A DNA stretch of 7,772 nt from Alphaproteobacteria bacterium (lineage in GTDB: Bacteria; Pseudomonadota; Alphaproteobacteria; Thalassobaculales; Thalassobaculaceae), in the NCBI GenBank assembly GCA_028822575.1, contig JAPKDN010000134.1, positions 1 to 7,772 of the forward strand, read 5' to 3'. Below, in pieces: positions 1 to 5,270 of the stretch. Each line of letters begins with the position of its first letter. Positions within the stretch are counted from its first letter, which is position 1. A model generated the notes under the pieces. It searched no databases and had not been told where the DNA came from. It worked only from the letters and a program-made list of their open reading frames with translations. Both the position numbers and the translations under genes were made by a program.

Positions 1-418
1 TTTACCTCGGGGTCGGCCTTTGCGACGAATATCCTTGGATCATCAAGCTAGTCGTCGCATATGTAACCGACGGGGTATTGGGGCCCAGTAGGTGTTTCTA
101 TGTCGAAAATTTTATCGGCGAGGTTGGAGGTCACGAAGGTCTGAAGCTGGAGTAGCAGGCCGTGGTTACGGAGACGAGTGTCGCCCGGGTTTCAACGTAT
201 CATTTCTACGCAAGGCAGTTGGGGCGTGGAGCCTAGAGATCGAGCCCAGAGGCAGGGCCGACGCGCATCCTTGAAATCAGATGCCAGCGTTACCGCCCCT
301 GACTAAGCACATAGGCGGATCGGCTAAGCCTCGACCCGCCTCCCAAAGCAGCCAGCCGAGCTGGACTACCACATTGCGGTCTTTTTCAGACCAAGGCTCG
401 CCACTTGCCGCTTTTTTC
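1..418. other. Gene-poor stretch at the left edge, downstream of the methylase gene
   Basis: I see no intact gene here. The short ATG-started frames on the plus strand (92-274 and 281-514) match no family I recognise, and the second runs into the methylase gene on the opposite strand. No tRNA-like, CRISPR-like or long repeat structure is visible. A short dyad at 378-392 (GGTCT, five-base loop, AGACC) lies just past the end of the methylase gene but has no T-tract on either strand, so the end of the leftward transcript is not marked by a clear intrinsic terminator. Confidence 0.6.
3..236 (+). pseudogene. Possible decayed transposase OrfA-like remnant (very tentative)
   Basis: One plus-strand frame is open from the left edge (base 3) to TAG at 153-155, then continues to a second TAG at 234-236. 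Around the first stop it reads HEGLKLE, stop, QAVVTETSVARV, and later YARQLGRGA. This loosely resembles the helix-turn-helix start of IS3/IS66-type OrfA proteins (pattern F-K-L-E-A-V-x-L-V-T-E-x-x-x-S-V-A-x-V-A, followed by Q-L-x-x-W). The overlapping frame at 92-274 contains further pieces (RKFYRR near its start), which would fit a frameshift. The similarity is from memory, is short, and is broken by stops. Bases 3-155 could instead be the C-terminal end of an unrelated gene beginning outside the window. Confidence 0.2.
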
Positions 419-1048
419 TCAGCCCCCCCGCTTTTCCAGCAAAAACCAAGTTATGTCGTCCATTGGGAACTGTGCGTCTCGGTGATAACAAAACCCGTAA
501 TCCACCAATTTTAGATCATCGAACCGGTCGAGCATGTCGCCCGCGAAATCGCGCTTGAAAAGCCTGTCCTCATGGCCCCGATAGGGGATAGCGACCGGCC
601 TGGGATTGTAATACTCCGCCACGACAATATAGCGACGACTAGCGGCATGCAGGTTGTCATAAACCGCCGGCAGAACTTCGGGGTTGATATGGATCAGCAC
701 TCCAACCGTGAAGACGAGGTCATGAGCCCGCTCCAACTGCGGCCCCAGGATCGAGCCATGATATACGCCAAGCCCTTCTATCCGCCTCAGATGCCCAACC
801 GCCTCGGCGTTGATTTCGATCGCTGAAAGCGCAGCGGTGGGCAACAACCGGCCCAGAGCATGAATGTTCAGCCCAATATTAGCACCGAATTCCACCGCCG
901 AGCCGATACCACTGGTCCGCGCCAGGATTGTCGACCATAGATGGGTGCGACCAGCGAGCGCTGCGGCATCACCGTTGCGATTGATGTACTCGGTTCCAAA
1001 ATCGCCAGCCCAAAATGCTTCCTGCGCGGTCTCATGCGATACGGCCAT
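419..1048 (-). CDS. Pseudaminic acid biosynthesis-associated methylase (SAM-dependent)
   Basis: This 209-residue protein looks like the small SAM-dependent methyltransferase family found with Pse genes (TIGR03587 type). The N-terminal signature FWAGDFGTEYINRN (residues 12-25) is typical of that family. The nucleotide-binding loop is EFGANIGLN (53-61), followed by the acidic strand end AIEIN (76-80) and a motif IV-like TVGVLIHINPE (114-124). A conserved-looking EYYNPRPVAIPYRGHEDR lies at 145-162. Length fits the family. The ATG at 1048 sits 3 bases after the stop of the cytidylyltransferase gene, with an AAGGGGG ribosome binding site inside that gene's last codons, so the two are probably translationally coupled. 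It is the last gene of the leftward unit. By context it should methylate Pse, a precursor or a Pse-bearing product; the exact acceptor and atom cannot be read from the sequence. Confidence 0.85.
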   Translation of the reverse strand: MAVSHETAQEAFWAGDFGTEYINRNGDAAALAGRTHLWSTILARTSGIGSAVEFGANIGLNIHALGRLLPTAALSAIEINAEAVGHLRRIEGLGVYHGSILGPQLERAHDLVFTVGVLIHINPEVLPAVYDNLHAASRRYIVVAEYYNPRPVAIPYRGHEDRLFKRDFAGDMLDRFDDLKLVDYGFCYHRDAQFPMDDITWFLLEKRGG

Positions 1049-1051
1049 AGC

Positions 1052-1813
1052 TTATTCCCCCTTGAAAACCACATCCTCGAGCATCCGAGCCTTTTCACGC
1101 ACCGACCCGTTGAAAGCCCGCCACTCGGGGTTTTCATTCAATACACGGATCACATCGGCCATTCGAAAATCCGGACAGGTCGGATAAAGACGCTCCAGAA
1201 CCCGTCGGATCAACTCAAAATCCCCTGGCTCGTCCAAGGTCCAACGCTCCCGCGACAAATCTGGCTCACACACGACGCTCAACAAACGAAACCGCTCCGG
1301 GTTAAGGTACAAGAACGGCGTCACGTGCTCGCGGTTATATGCGTCATGGGTTTCAACCGCCGCCATTTCCAATACCTCGCGGCTGAAAACTTCGACGTCC
1401 AGCCCAGCCGGATAACTGCGCGGTATAGCGTTGGTCACATAGTCACAAACCGGGTCCGCGTCATGGTAACGCCGAATTACGCGCTCGATCTCATCCGGGT
1501 CGATTAGAGGGCAATCCGCCGTTAGACGCACAACGGTGCGCGCATCCGTGCTGGCGATCGCACCTTCAAATCTGTCGAGAACATCGCTCTCCGAGCCCCG
1601 ATGCAAGCCGAAGCCGCTGGCGCGCGCGAAATCGGCGACCGCGTCATCAGTTGCATTGGTGGTGGTCGCGATAATAATATCGTCGATCAAGCTGACCTGA
1701 CGCACTCTTTCTAGTTGGAACTCCAGCATCGGTTTACCCAACACCTCTAGCATCACCTTACCCGGCAGGCGGGTCGAGGTCATACGGGCCTGGACGACGG
1801 CGACGGTGCTCAA
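1052..1813 (-). CDS. SpsF-family cytidylyltransferase, probable CMP-pseudaminic acid synthetase (PseF role)
   Basis: A 253-residue nucleotidyltransferase of the SpsF/COG1861 type. It would activate the nonulosonic acid with CTP, giving the CMP-sugar in the cytoplasm. Visible motifs are the N-terminal nucleotide loop QARMTSTRLPGK (residues 8-19), RLTADCPLIDP (96-106), YPAGLDVEVF (134-143), EHVTPF (162-167) and RWTLDEPGDFELI (190-202). These are the SpsF signatures, not those of the NeuA-like PseF. Bacillus subtilis spsF sits in an analogous cluster with spsE (synthase) and spsG (PseG-like). The start is TTG at 1813: the upstream in-frame codons reach TGA at 1832-1834 with no ATG or GTG between, and GGAG lies 7 bases before the TTG. 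It is followed 3 bases later by the methylase and preceded by a 74-base gap after the flavin oxidoreductase. The substrate is inferred from the neighbours pseG and pseI. Confidence 0.85.
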   Translation of the reverse strand: MSTVAVVQARMTSTRLPGKVMLEVLGKPMLEFQLERVRQVSLIDDIIIATTTNATDDAVADFARASGFGLHRGSESDVLDRFEGAIASTDARTVVRLTADCPLIDPDEIERVIRRYHDADPVCDYVTNAIPRSYPAGLDVEVFSREVLEMAAVETHDAYNREHVTPFLYLNPERFRLLSVVCEPDLSRERWTLDEPGDFELIRRVLERLYPTCPDFRMADVIRVLNENPEWRAFNGSVREKARMLEDVVFKGE

Positions 1814-1820
1814 TGGACAA

Positions 1821-1846
1821 CTCCAGGCGAATCATGATCGCCGGAG
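1821..1846 (-). promoter_or_regulatory. Hairpin covering the ribosome binding site of the cytidylyltransferase gene
   Basis: On the minus strand CTCC-GGCG and CGCC-T-GGAG can pair (one T bulge, with the self-complementary ATCATGAT in the middle). The second GGAG (plus-strand CTCC at 1821-1824) is the presumed ribosome binding site for the TTG start at 1813, so folding would hide it. The same dyad could instead be a DNA-binding site. The pairing is seen directly; any regulatory role is inference. Confidence 0.4.
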
Positions 1847-1855
1847 ATTATCACA
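1847..1855 (-). promoter_or_regulatory. Possible extended -10 promoter element before the cytidylyltransferase gene
   Basis: Read on the minus strand this is TGTGATAAT, one mismatch from the extended -10 consensus TGnTATAAT. There is no good -35 hexamer at 17 bases. If used, transcription would begin near 1840, inside the hairpin at 1821-1846, and give a short leader for the cytidylyltransferase and methylase genes apart from pseG and the oxidoreductase. Its location in a 74-base gap between genes is the main support. Confidence 0.25.
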
Positions 1856-1887
1856 AAAGGGGCCGGGAACGGAGGTGCCGCGGGTCC

Positions 1888-2952
1888 TCATAGAAACGCC
1901 GGCATGACCTCCCGGCCAAACCGGCGGGTCGACGCCAGGTTGCGGACATGATCCATGGCACCAAACCCGGTCTGGCACAACAAATGCCGCACCCCAGCGT
2001 CACGCAGCTCGGCGACTTGTTCGCGAACCCGTTCCGGTCCACCGAAGATCGAACCGGTTTCCAATGCCATCGCTACGCCCTCGGTATGACCGACCGCCGG
2101 ATCGGTCCAGGCATTCAGTGTGCTAGGGTCTGGCGAAAAATTCACCGGATTATGCGCCTCTCGGACATACATCATATGCGCCCGTGTCTCAGTCAAAAGC
2201 GCGGTCAGTTCATCCTCGGCCTGAGCATCGGACTCCGCGACATAGACGTTGCGCCACAACGCCGACTTTTCCAACAGTCGGGCCTTGGTCGCGGCGTCAT
2301 GCCCACCCTCGTCCAGCCCGGCCTCGTAAAGCGCCCAGCGCTCCTTGATACTTCCCACAGGCAGGCGCGCAGTTAAAATCGGTATGCCACGAAGGCCACA
2401 TTCGGTGAACGAGCCAGGCGAAATCACACTGCGCCAAAGTGGCGGCCCGGGTTGTTGGACCGGCTTTGGCCGAATCGCGGGGATTTCTAATTGGTAATAT
2501 TTGCCAGAATGCGACATCGGCGCCTCGGTCCAAGCGCGACGAAGAATCTCGACAGCCTCTTCCATGCGCTCTCGGGAATCGTCGCTACGCAGACCATGGC
2601 CGACGAATTCATATTCATTATAGACCGTCCCCTTTCCAACCCCCACGTCGATACGCCCGCCGGAAAGGTTGTCCAGCAGCGCCAGCTGTGTTGCAAGGCG
2701 CACGGGATGATGAAACGGCATCTGCACCACCGCAAAGCCGATCCGAATTCTGGTCGTCTTCATAGCCAACGCGGAAGCAAAAAGGATCGCGTCGTTATAA
2801 ACACTCTCGCCGGTAAAATAATGTTCGGTCAGCCAGACATCCTCAAAACCAAGCGCTTCGACATCCTGGACCTGTTCAATGATCTGGCTGATACGCGTCG
2901 CGTCCTCGTCGGGCGATGGCGACAGCGTCAGGGTGAGCCATCCAAAATGCAT
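1888..2952 (-). CDS. LLM-class (bacterial luciferase-like) flavin-dependent oxidoreductase
   Basis: A 354-residue protein of the luciferase-like monooxygenase superfamily (PF00296 type), expected to use reduced FMN or F420 in an 8-stranded barrel fold. Visible features are WLTEHYFTG (40-48), the superfamily block starting HPVRLATQLALLDNLSGGR (82-100) and ending VGVGKG (103-108), and GGPERV (304-309), the phosphate-binding turn usually written GxPxxV. Length is normal. The ATG at 2952 is chosen because GGGAG lies 7 bases upstream and the fold begins at once with MHFGWLTLTL; a longer reading from 3012 would overlap the end of pseG and add a sequence with no family likeness. It lies 56 bases after pseG and 74 before the cytidylyltransferase gene, on the same strand, so it is probably co-transcribed. 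This superfamily is not part of the core Pse pathway. A tailoring oxidation of the sugar is possible, but the substrate cannot be told from sequence. Confidence 0.85.
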   Translation of the reverse strand: MHFGWLTLTLSPSPDEDATRISQIIEQVQDVEALGFEDVWLTEHYFTGESVYNDAILFASALAMKTTRIRIGFAVVQMPFHHPVRLATQLALLDNLSGGRIDVGVGKGTVYNEYEFVGHGLRSDDSRERMEEAVEILRRAWTEAPMSHSGKYYQLEIPAIRPKPVQQPGPPLWRSVISPGSFTECGLRGIPILTARLPVGSIKERWALYEAGLDEGGHDAATKARLLEKSALWRNVYVAESDAQAEDELTALLTETRAHMMYVREAHNPVNFSPDPSTLNAWTDPAVGHTEGVAMALETGSIFGGPERVREQVAELRDAGVRHLLCQTGFGAMDHVRNLASTRRFGREVMPAFL

Positions 2953-3008
2953 GCAATTCTCCCGATCATCAGAACACCCCGCAAGAGTGAGACAACCGGT
3001 AGAAGCGG

Positions 3009-4061
3009 TCAACCGGTCGAGGACGAAATAGCCAGCATCTGGTCAACCACGCGCTCGACGCCATTGCCGTCAACTAAATTGGCGGCCGCGCCGGAAAGCC
3101 GAGTCCGAAGGGTCTCATCGGGCAATACCCCAGCGACTGCGGCGGCGATCGCCTCGATATCCAGGTCATCCAATCGACCCAGGACCAAAGCCGCTTCGGC
3201 GGCCCCAAGGCTTGACGCGACCGGTTCCTCAACCTTGGAGGCGGTGGCGAGCAGCATCGGAGTCTTCAGCAGAGCCAGTTCCCAAACCGTCGACCCGGAC
3301 GCGGAGACCGCGACGTCACACCAGCGCATCAGCTCCGCCATGTCACGGACATTCGAAAGAATCTCGACCCCTGTTTCCATGGCGGCGATATCTCGGAGCC
3401 TGTCGAGACGCGGATTGGCGCCGCCAACAACAGCTCGAACGTTCAATTCAATTTCTGAAGACCGCCCACCCACTGCGCGCAAGGCCTGGACCACCCGTTC
3501 GGTATGCCCCCCCGCGTCGGCGCCCCCAAGAGTGACCAGAACGTTTTTAGCGCAAGACGGAATTTTGCGCTGCCAGTCCGTCCAACCCCTAAATTCCGAC
3601 CGGATCAAGGCATGGCAGGGGCCCAGCAACAGACGAGCCATGGTCTTTTGGGAATAGGCACCGGCCCAAGCGTGCAGGTTTTGGTTCAACAGAATCGATA
3701 CGGGGTACCGATCCCACCGCGCGTCATCGTCAATAACCAAGACCGGGCGACCGCTCCGGCGGGCGCGGTCCATGACGTCGGGTCCAAAACCATAACCATC
3801 GAGAACCAACCAAGCGGCATCGCGACGTTCCGCCTCCAACAGCCACCCCTCGTTCAACGGTTCCTCGGCGACGACCAGAAGGTCGCAACCAGTCGAGATC
3901 ACTCTGTCATGCAGGCCATCGGGAAGGCCATCGGGAACCACCACCAGGACATCGCCGCCACGGCTGCGCCACGCCTCGGCCAGCGCCAGACAGCGCATCA
4001 AGTGCCCCACCCCCACTGCCACGCCAACATCCACACGCATCAGCAGAGTTCCTATCGACAT
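3009..4061 (-). CDS. pseG: PseG, UDP-2,4-diacetamido-2,4,6-trideoxy-beta-L-altropyranose hydrolase
   Basis: A 350-residue GT-B-like hydrolase that releases UDP from the Pse precursor, giving the free sugar used by PseI. Family marks are RVDVGVAVGVGHLMRCLALA (9-28), where His20 matches the catalytic His of C. jejuni PseG (His17); VLDGYG (87-92); VIDDDA (109-114); LLNQNLHAWAGA (124-135); LVTLGGADAGG (175-185); and MAELMRWCDV (241-250) with SASGSTVWELALL (253-265) for nucleotide binding. The family usually shows D-A/G-S after the first strand; here it is D-V-G. The ATG at 4061 is chosen because it keeps the first beta-strand (TLLMRVD); upstream GGAA gives only a weak ribosome binding site. Starting at 4040 has a better AGGA site but would cut the first strand, and 4103 or 4160 would add unrelated residues. 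No acetyltransferase (PseH) fusion is present. It is the first gene of the leftward unit, divergent from pseI. Confidence 0.88.
   Translation of the reverse strand: MSIGTLLMRVDVGVAVGVGHLMRCLALAEAWRSRGGDVLVVVPDGLPDGLHDRVISTGCDLLVVAEEPLNEGWLLEAERRDAAWLVLDGYGFGPDVMDRARRSGRPVLVIDDDARWDRYPVSILLNQNLHAWAGAYSQKTMARLLLGPCHALIRSEFRGWTDWQRKIPSCAKNVLVTLGGADAGGHTERVVQALRAVGGRSSEIELNVRAVVGGANPRLDRLRDIAAMETGVEILSNVRDMAELMRWCDVAVSASGSTVWELALLKTPMLLATASKVEEPVASSLGAAEAALVLGRLDDLDIEAIAAAVAGVLPDETLRTRLSGAAANLVDGNGVERVVDQMLAISSSTG
3914..3937 (-). repeat. 12-base perfect tandem duplication within pseG
   Basis: GGCCATCGGGAA (plus-strand reading) occurs twice head to tail. It is in frame and gives P-D-G-L twice at PseG residues 43-50, in the region between the first strand and the following helix. 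This looks like a replication-slippage duplication; it does not disturb the frame. Confidence 0.7.
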
Positions 4062-4200
4062 GAATGTTCCGTTCCGCAGTCGATCTTTTGATTGGAGCCT
4101 CATAACAGATTTATCGATGGGTTGCGGGCCTCTATCTTCATGGATGCGAATCCTGCACACTTTTTTGGATTAAGTATCGTAATCCAAGGCGAACGTCACC
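4062..4200. promoter_or_regulatory. Divergent intergenic region between pseG and pseI
   Basis: This 139-base AT-richer gap separates the leftward and rightward units and should hold both promoters. I could not find a convincing -35/-10 pair on either strand: TTGATT near 4086 on the plus strand lacks a good -10 partner, and no sigma-54 GG/GC pair fits the stretch around 4152-4168. The clearest element is the inverted repeat at 4165-4187. Confidence 0.6.
4165..4187. repeat. Perfect 8+8 inverted repeat upstream of pseI (operator or hairpin candidate)
   Basis: TTGGATTA (4165-4172), spacer AGTATCG, TAATCCAA (4180-4187). The arms match exactly. The right arm overlaps AAGG (4186-4189), the likely ribosome binding site of pseI, whose ATG is at 4201. 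A dimeric regulator site or an RNA hairpin masking the ribosome binding site would both fit. It is preceded, not followed, by a T-run, so it is not an intrinsic terminator for the plus strand. Confidence 0.55.
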
Positions 4201-5262
4201 ATGGCTGAACCATTCAAAATCGACGGCCGTCCGATCGGACCAGAGCACCCGCCCTATATCGTCGCCGAGATGTCCGGCAACCACAATGGCGAGATCGATC
4301 GCGCCATCCGCCTGATCGACGCCGCCAAACAGGCCGGCGCCGACGCAGTCAAGTTGCAGACTTATACTGCGGACACCATCACCATCGATCATGACGGCCC
4401 CGGCTTCGTGCTGGAGGGTGGACTTTGGCATGGCCGGCGATTACACGAGCTCTACCATGAAGCTCACACCCCCTGGGAGTGGCATGGCCCCTTGTTCGAG
4501 CACGCCAACCGGATCGGCATCACCATATTCTCGGCGCCGTTCGATCCCACGGCCGTGAGGCTACTTGAATCATTAGACGCCCCCGCCTACAAAATAGCCT
4601 CGCCCGAGATTGTTGACTTCGGGCTGATTGCGCTGTGCGCCGGGACGGGCAAACCGTTAATCATTTCTTCAGGCATGGCCTCATTCGAGGAAATAAACGA
4701 CGCGATTGGGGTGGCTCGGGAGGCTGGGGCGAATCAAATCCTGATCCTACACTGCACCTCGTCTTATCCGACGCCCTTGGATCAGGCTCATCTGTCGACG
4801 ATAAGCGACCTTTCCCGCCGGCTCGGTGCCCCGGTGGGACTTTCAGATCACACACTCGACACCTTCGCCGCCACCGTCGCGGTTGGCCAGGGTGCTGTAC
4901 TGATCGAAAAACATTTCACGCTGGCCCGTGTCGATGGCGGTGTTGATAGCGCCTTCTCCCTCGAGCCGGCGGAGTTGAAGCGCCTTGTGGATGACACCTG
5001 CACCGCTCATGCTGCTCTCGGCCAACCGAACTACCGCCCTTCCAAAGCCGAACAGGGCACGCTTGTGGCGCGGCGAAGTCTTTACGTTGTAGCCGATGTC
5101 CAGGCGGGAGAGCCTTTCACACCGGAAAACATCCGGTCCATTCGCCCAAATCTCGGCTTGGGGCCAAGGCACCTGAACGCGGTACTTGGCAAGACCGCCG
5201 CGCGCAATCTGACGCGAGGACAGCCGCTCAGCGCCGACATGATTCTTAATTTCGAGGCCTGA
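4201..5262 (+). CDS. pseI: PseI, pseudaminic acid synthase (NeuB family)
   Basis: A 353-residue synthase that condenses 2,4-diacetamido-2,4,6-trideoxy-L-altrose with phosphoenolpyruvate to form Pse. The N-terminal NeuB barrel shows PPYIVAEMSGNHNG (17-30), ADAVKLQTYTADT (47-59), GGLWHGRRLHELYHEA (73-88) with TPWEWH (90-95), FSAPFDPTAV (110-119), AYKIAS (129-134), CTSSYPTP (185-192), GLSDHT (213-218) and EKHFTLARVDGG (236-247). His217 and His238 are the expected metal ligands. GGLW...TPWEWH separates PseI from sialic and legionaminic acid synthases. The C-terminal SAF/antifreeze-like domain runs from about 288 to 353 and contains GLGPRHLNAVLGK (319-331); Arg323 sits where the NeuB family places its substrate-contacting Arg. 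The protein looks complete and intact. It is first in the rightward unit, divergent from pseG and 8 bases ahead of the TPR-glycosyltransferase gene. Confidence 0.95.
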   Translation: MAEPFKIDGRPIGPEHPPYIVAEMSGNHNGEIDRAIRLIDAAKQAGADAVKLQTYTADTITIDHDGPGFVLEGGLWHGRRLHELYHEAHTPWEWHGPLFEHANRIGITIFSAPFDPTAVRLLESLDAPAYKIASPEIVDFGLIALCAGTGKPLIISSGMASFEEINDAIGVAREAGANQILILHCTSSYPTPLDQAHLSTISDLSRRLGAPVGLSDHTLDTFAATVAVGQGAVLIEKHFTLARVDGGVDSAFSLEPAELKRLVDDTCTAHAALGQPNYRPSKAEQGTLVARRSLYVVADVQAGEPFTPENIRSIRPNLGLGPRHLNAVLGKTAARNLTRGQPLSADMILNFEA

Positions 5263-5270
5263 TCACCGCC

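Noticed and set aside
376..417. Possible intrinsic terminator on the plus strand (GCGG ... CCGC followed by six T)
   Set aside because: The stem is only 4 base pairs with a very long loop, and no clear plus-strand gene ends before it.
941..1507. Plus-strand 188-codon frame opposite the methylase and cytidylyltransferase genes
   Set aside because: It is antisense to clear family members and has no recognisable domain or ribosome binding site.
2953..3012. N-terminal extension of the flavin oxidoreductase from a start at 3012
   Set aside because: It would overlap the pseG stop, shows no similarity to the family, and a good ribosome binding site precedes the ATG at 2952.
2993..3017. Repeated CAACCGGT (2993-3000 and 3010-3017) at the end of pseG and the gap before the oxidoreductase
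   Set aside because: An 8-base repeat partly inside coding sequence is weak evidence, and the palindromic ACCGGT core arises easily in such DNA. No hairpin with a T-tract follows.
2491..3657. Long (388-codon) plus-strand open frame opposite pseG and the flavin oxidoreductase
   Set aside because: It lies antisense to two well-recognised genes and crosses their boundary, its product is rich in Arg, Ser, Thr and Pro with no family likeness, and such mirror frames are common in GC-rich coding DNA.
3504..4091. Plus-strand 195-codon frame opposite pseG
   Set aside because: It mirrors the pseG coding sequence, is Gln/His/Pro-rich, and matches nothing I know.
4150..4170. Sigma-54-like promoter before pseI
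   Set aside because: CTGCAC followed by TTTGG lacks the required GG at -24 and GC at -12.
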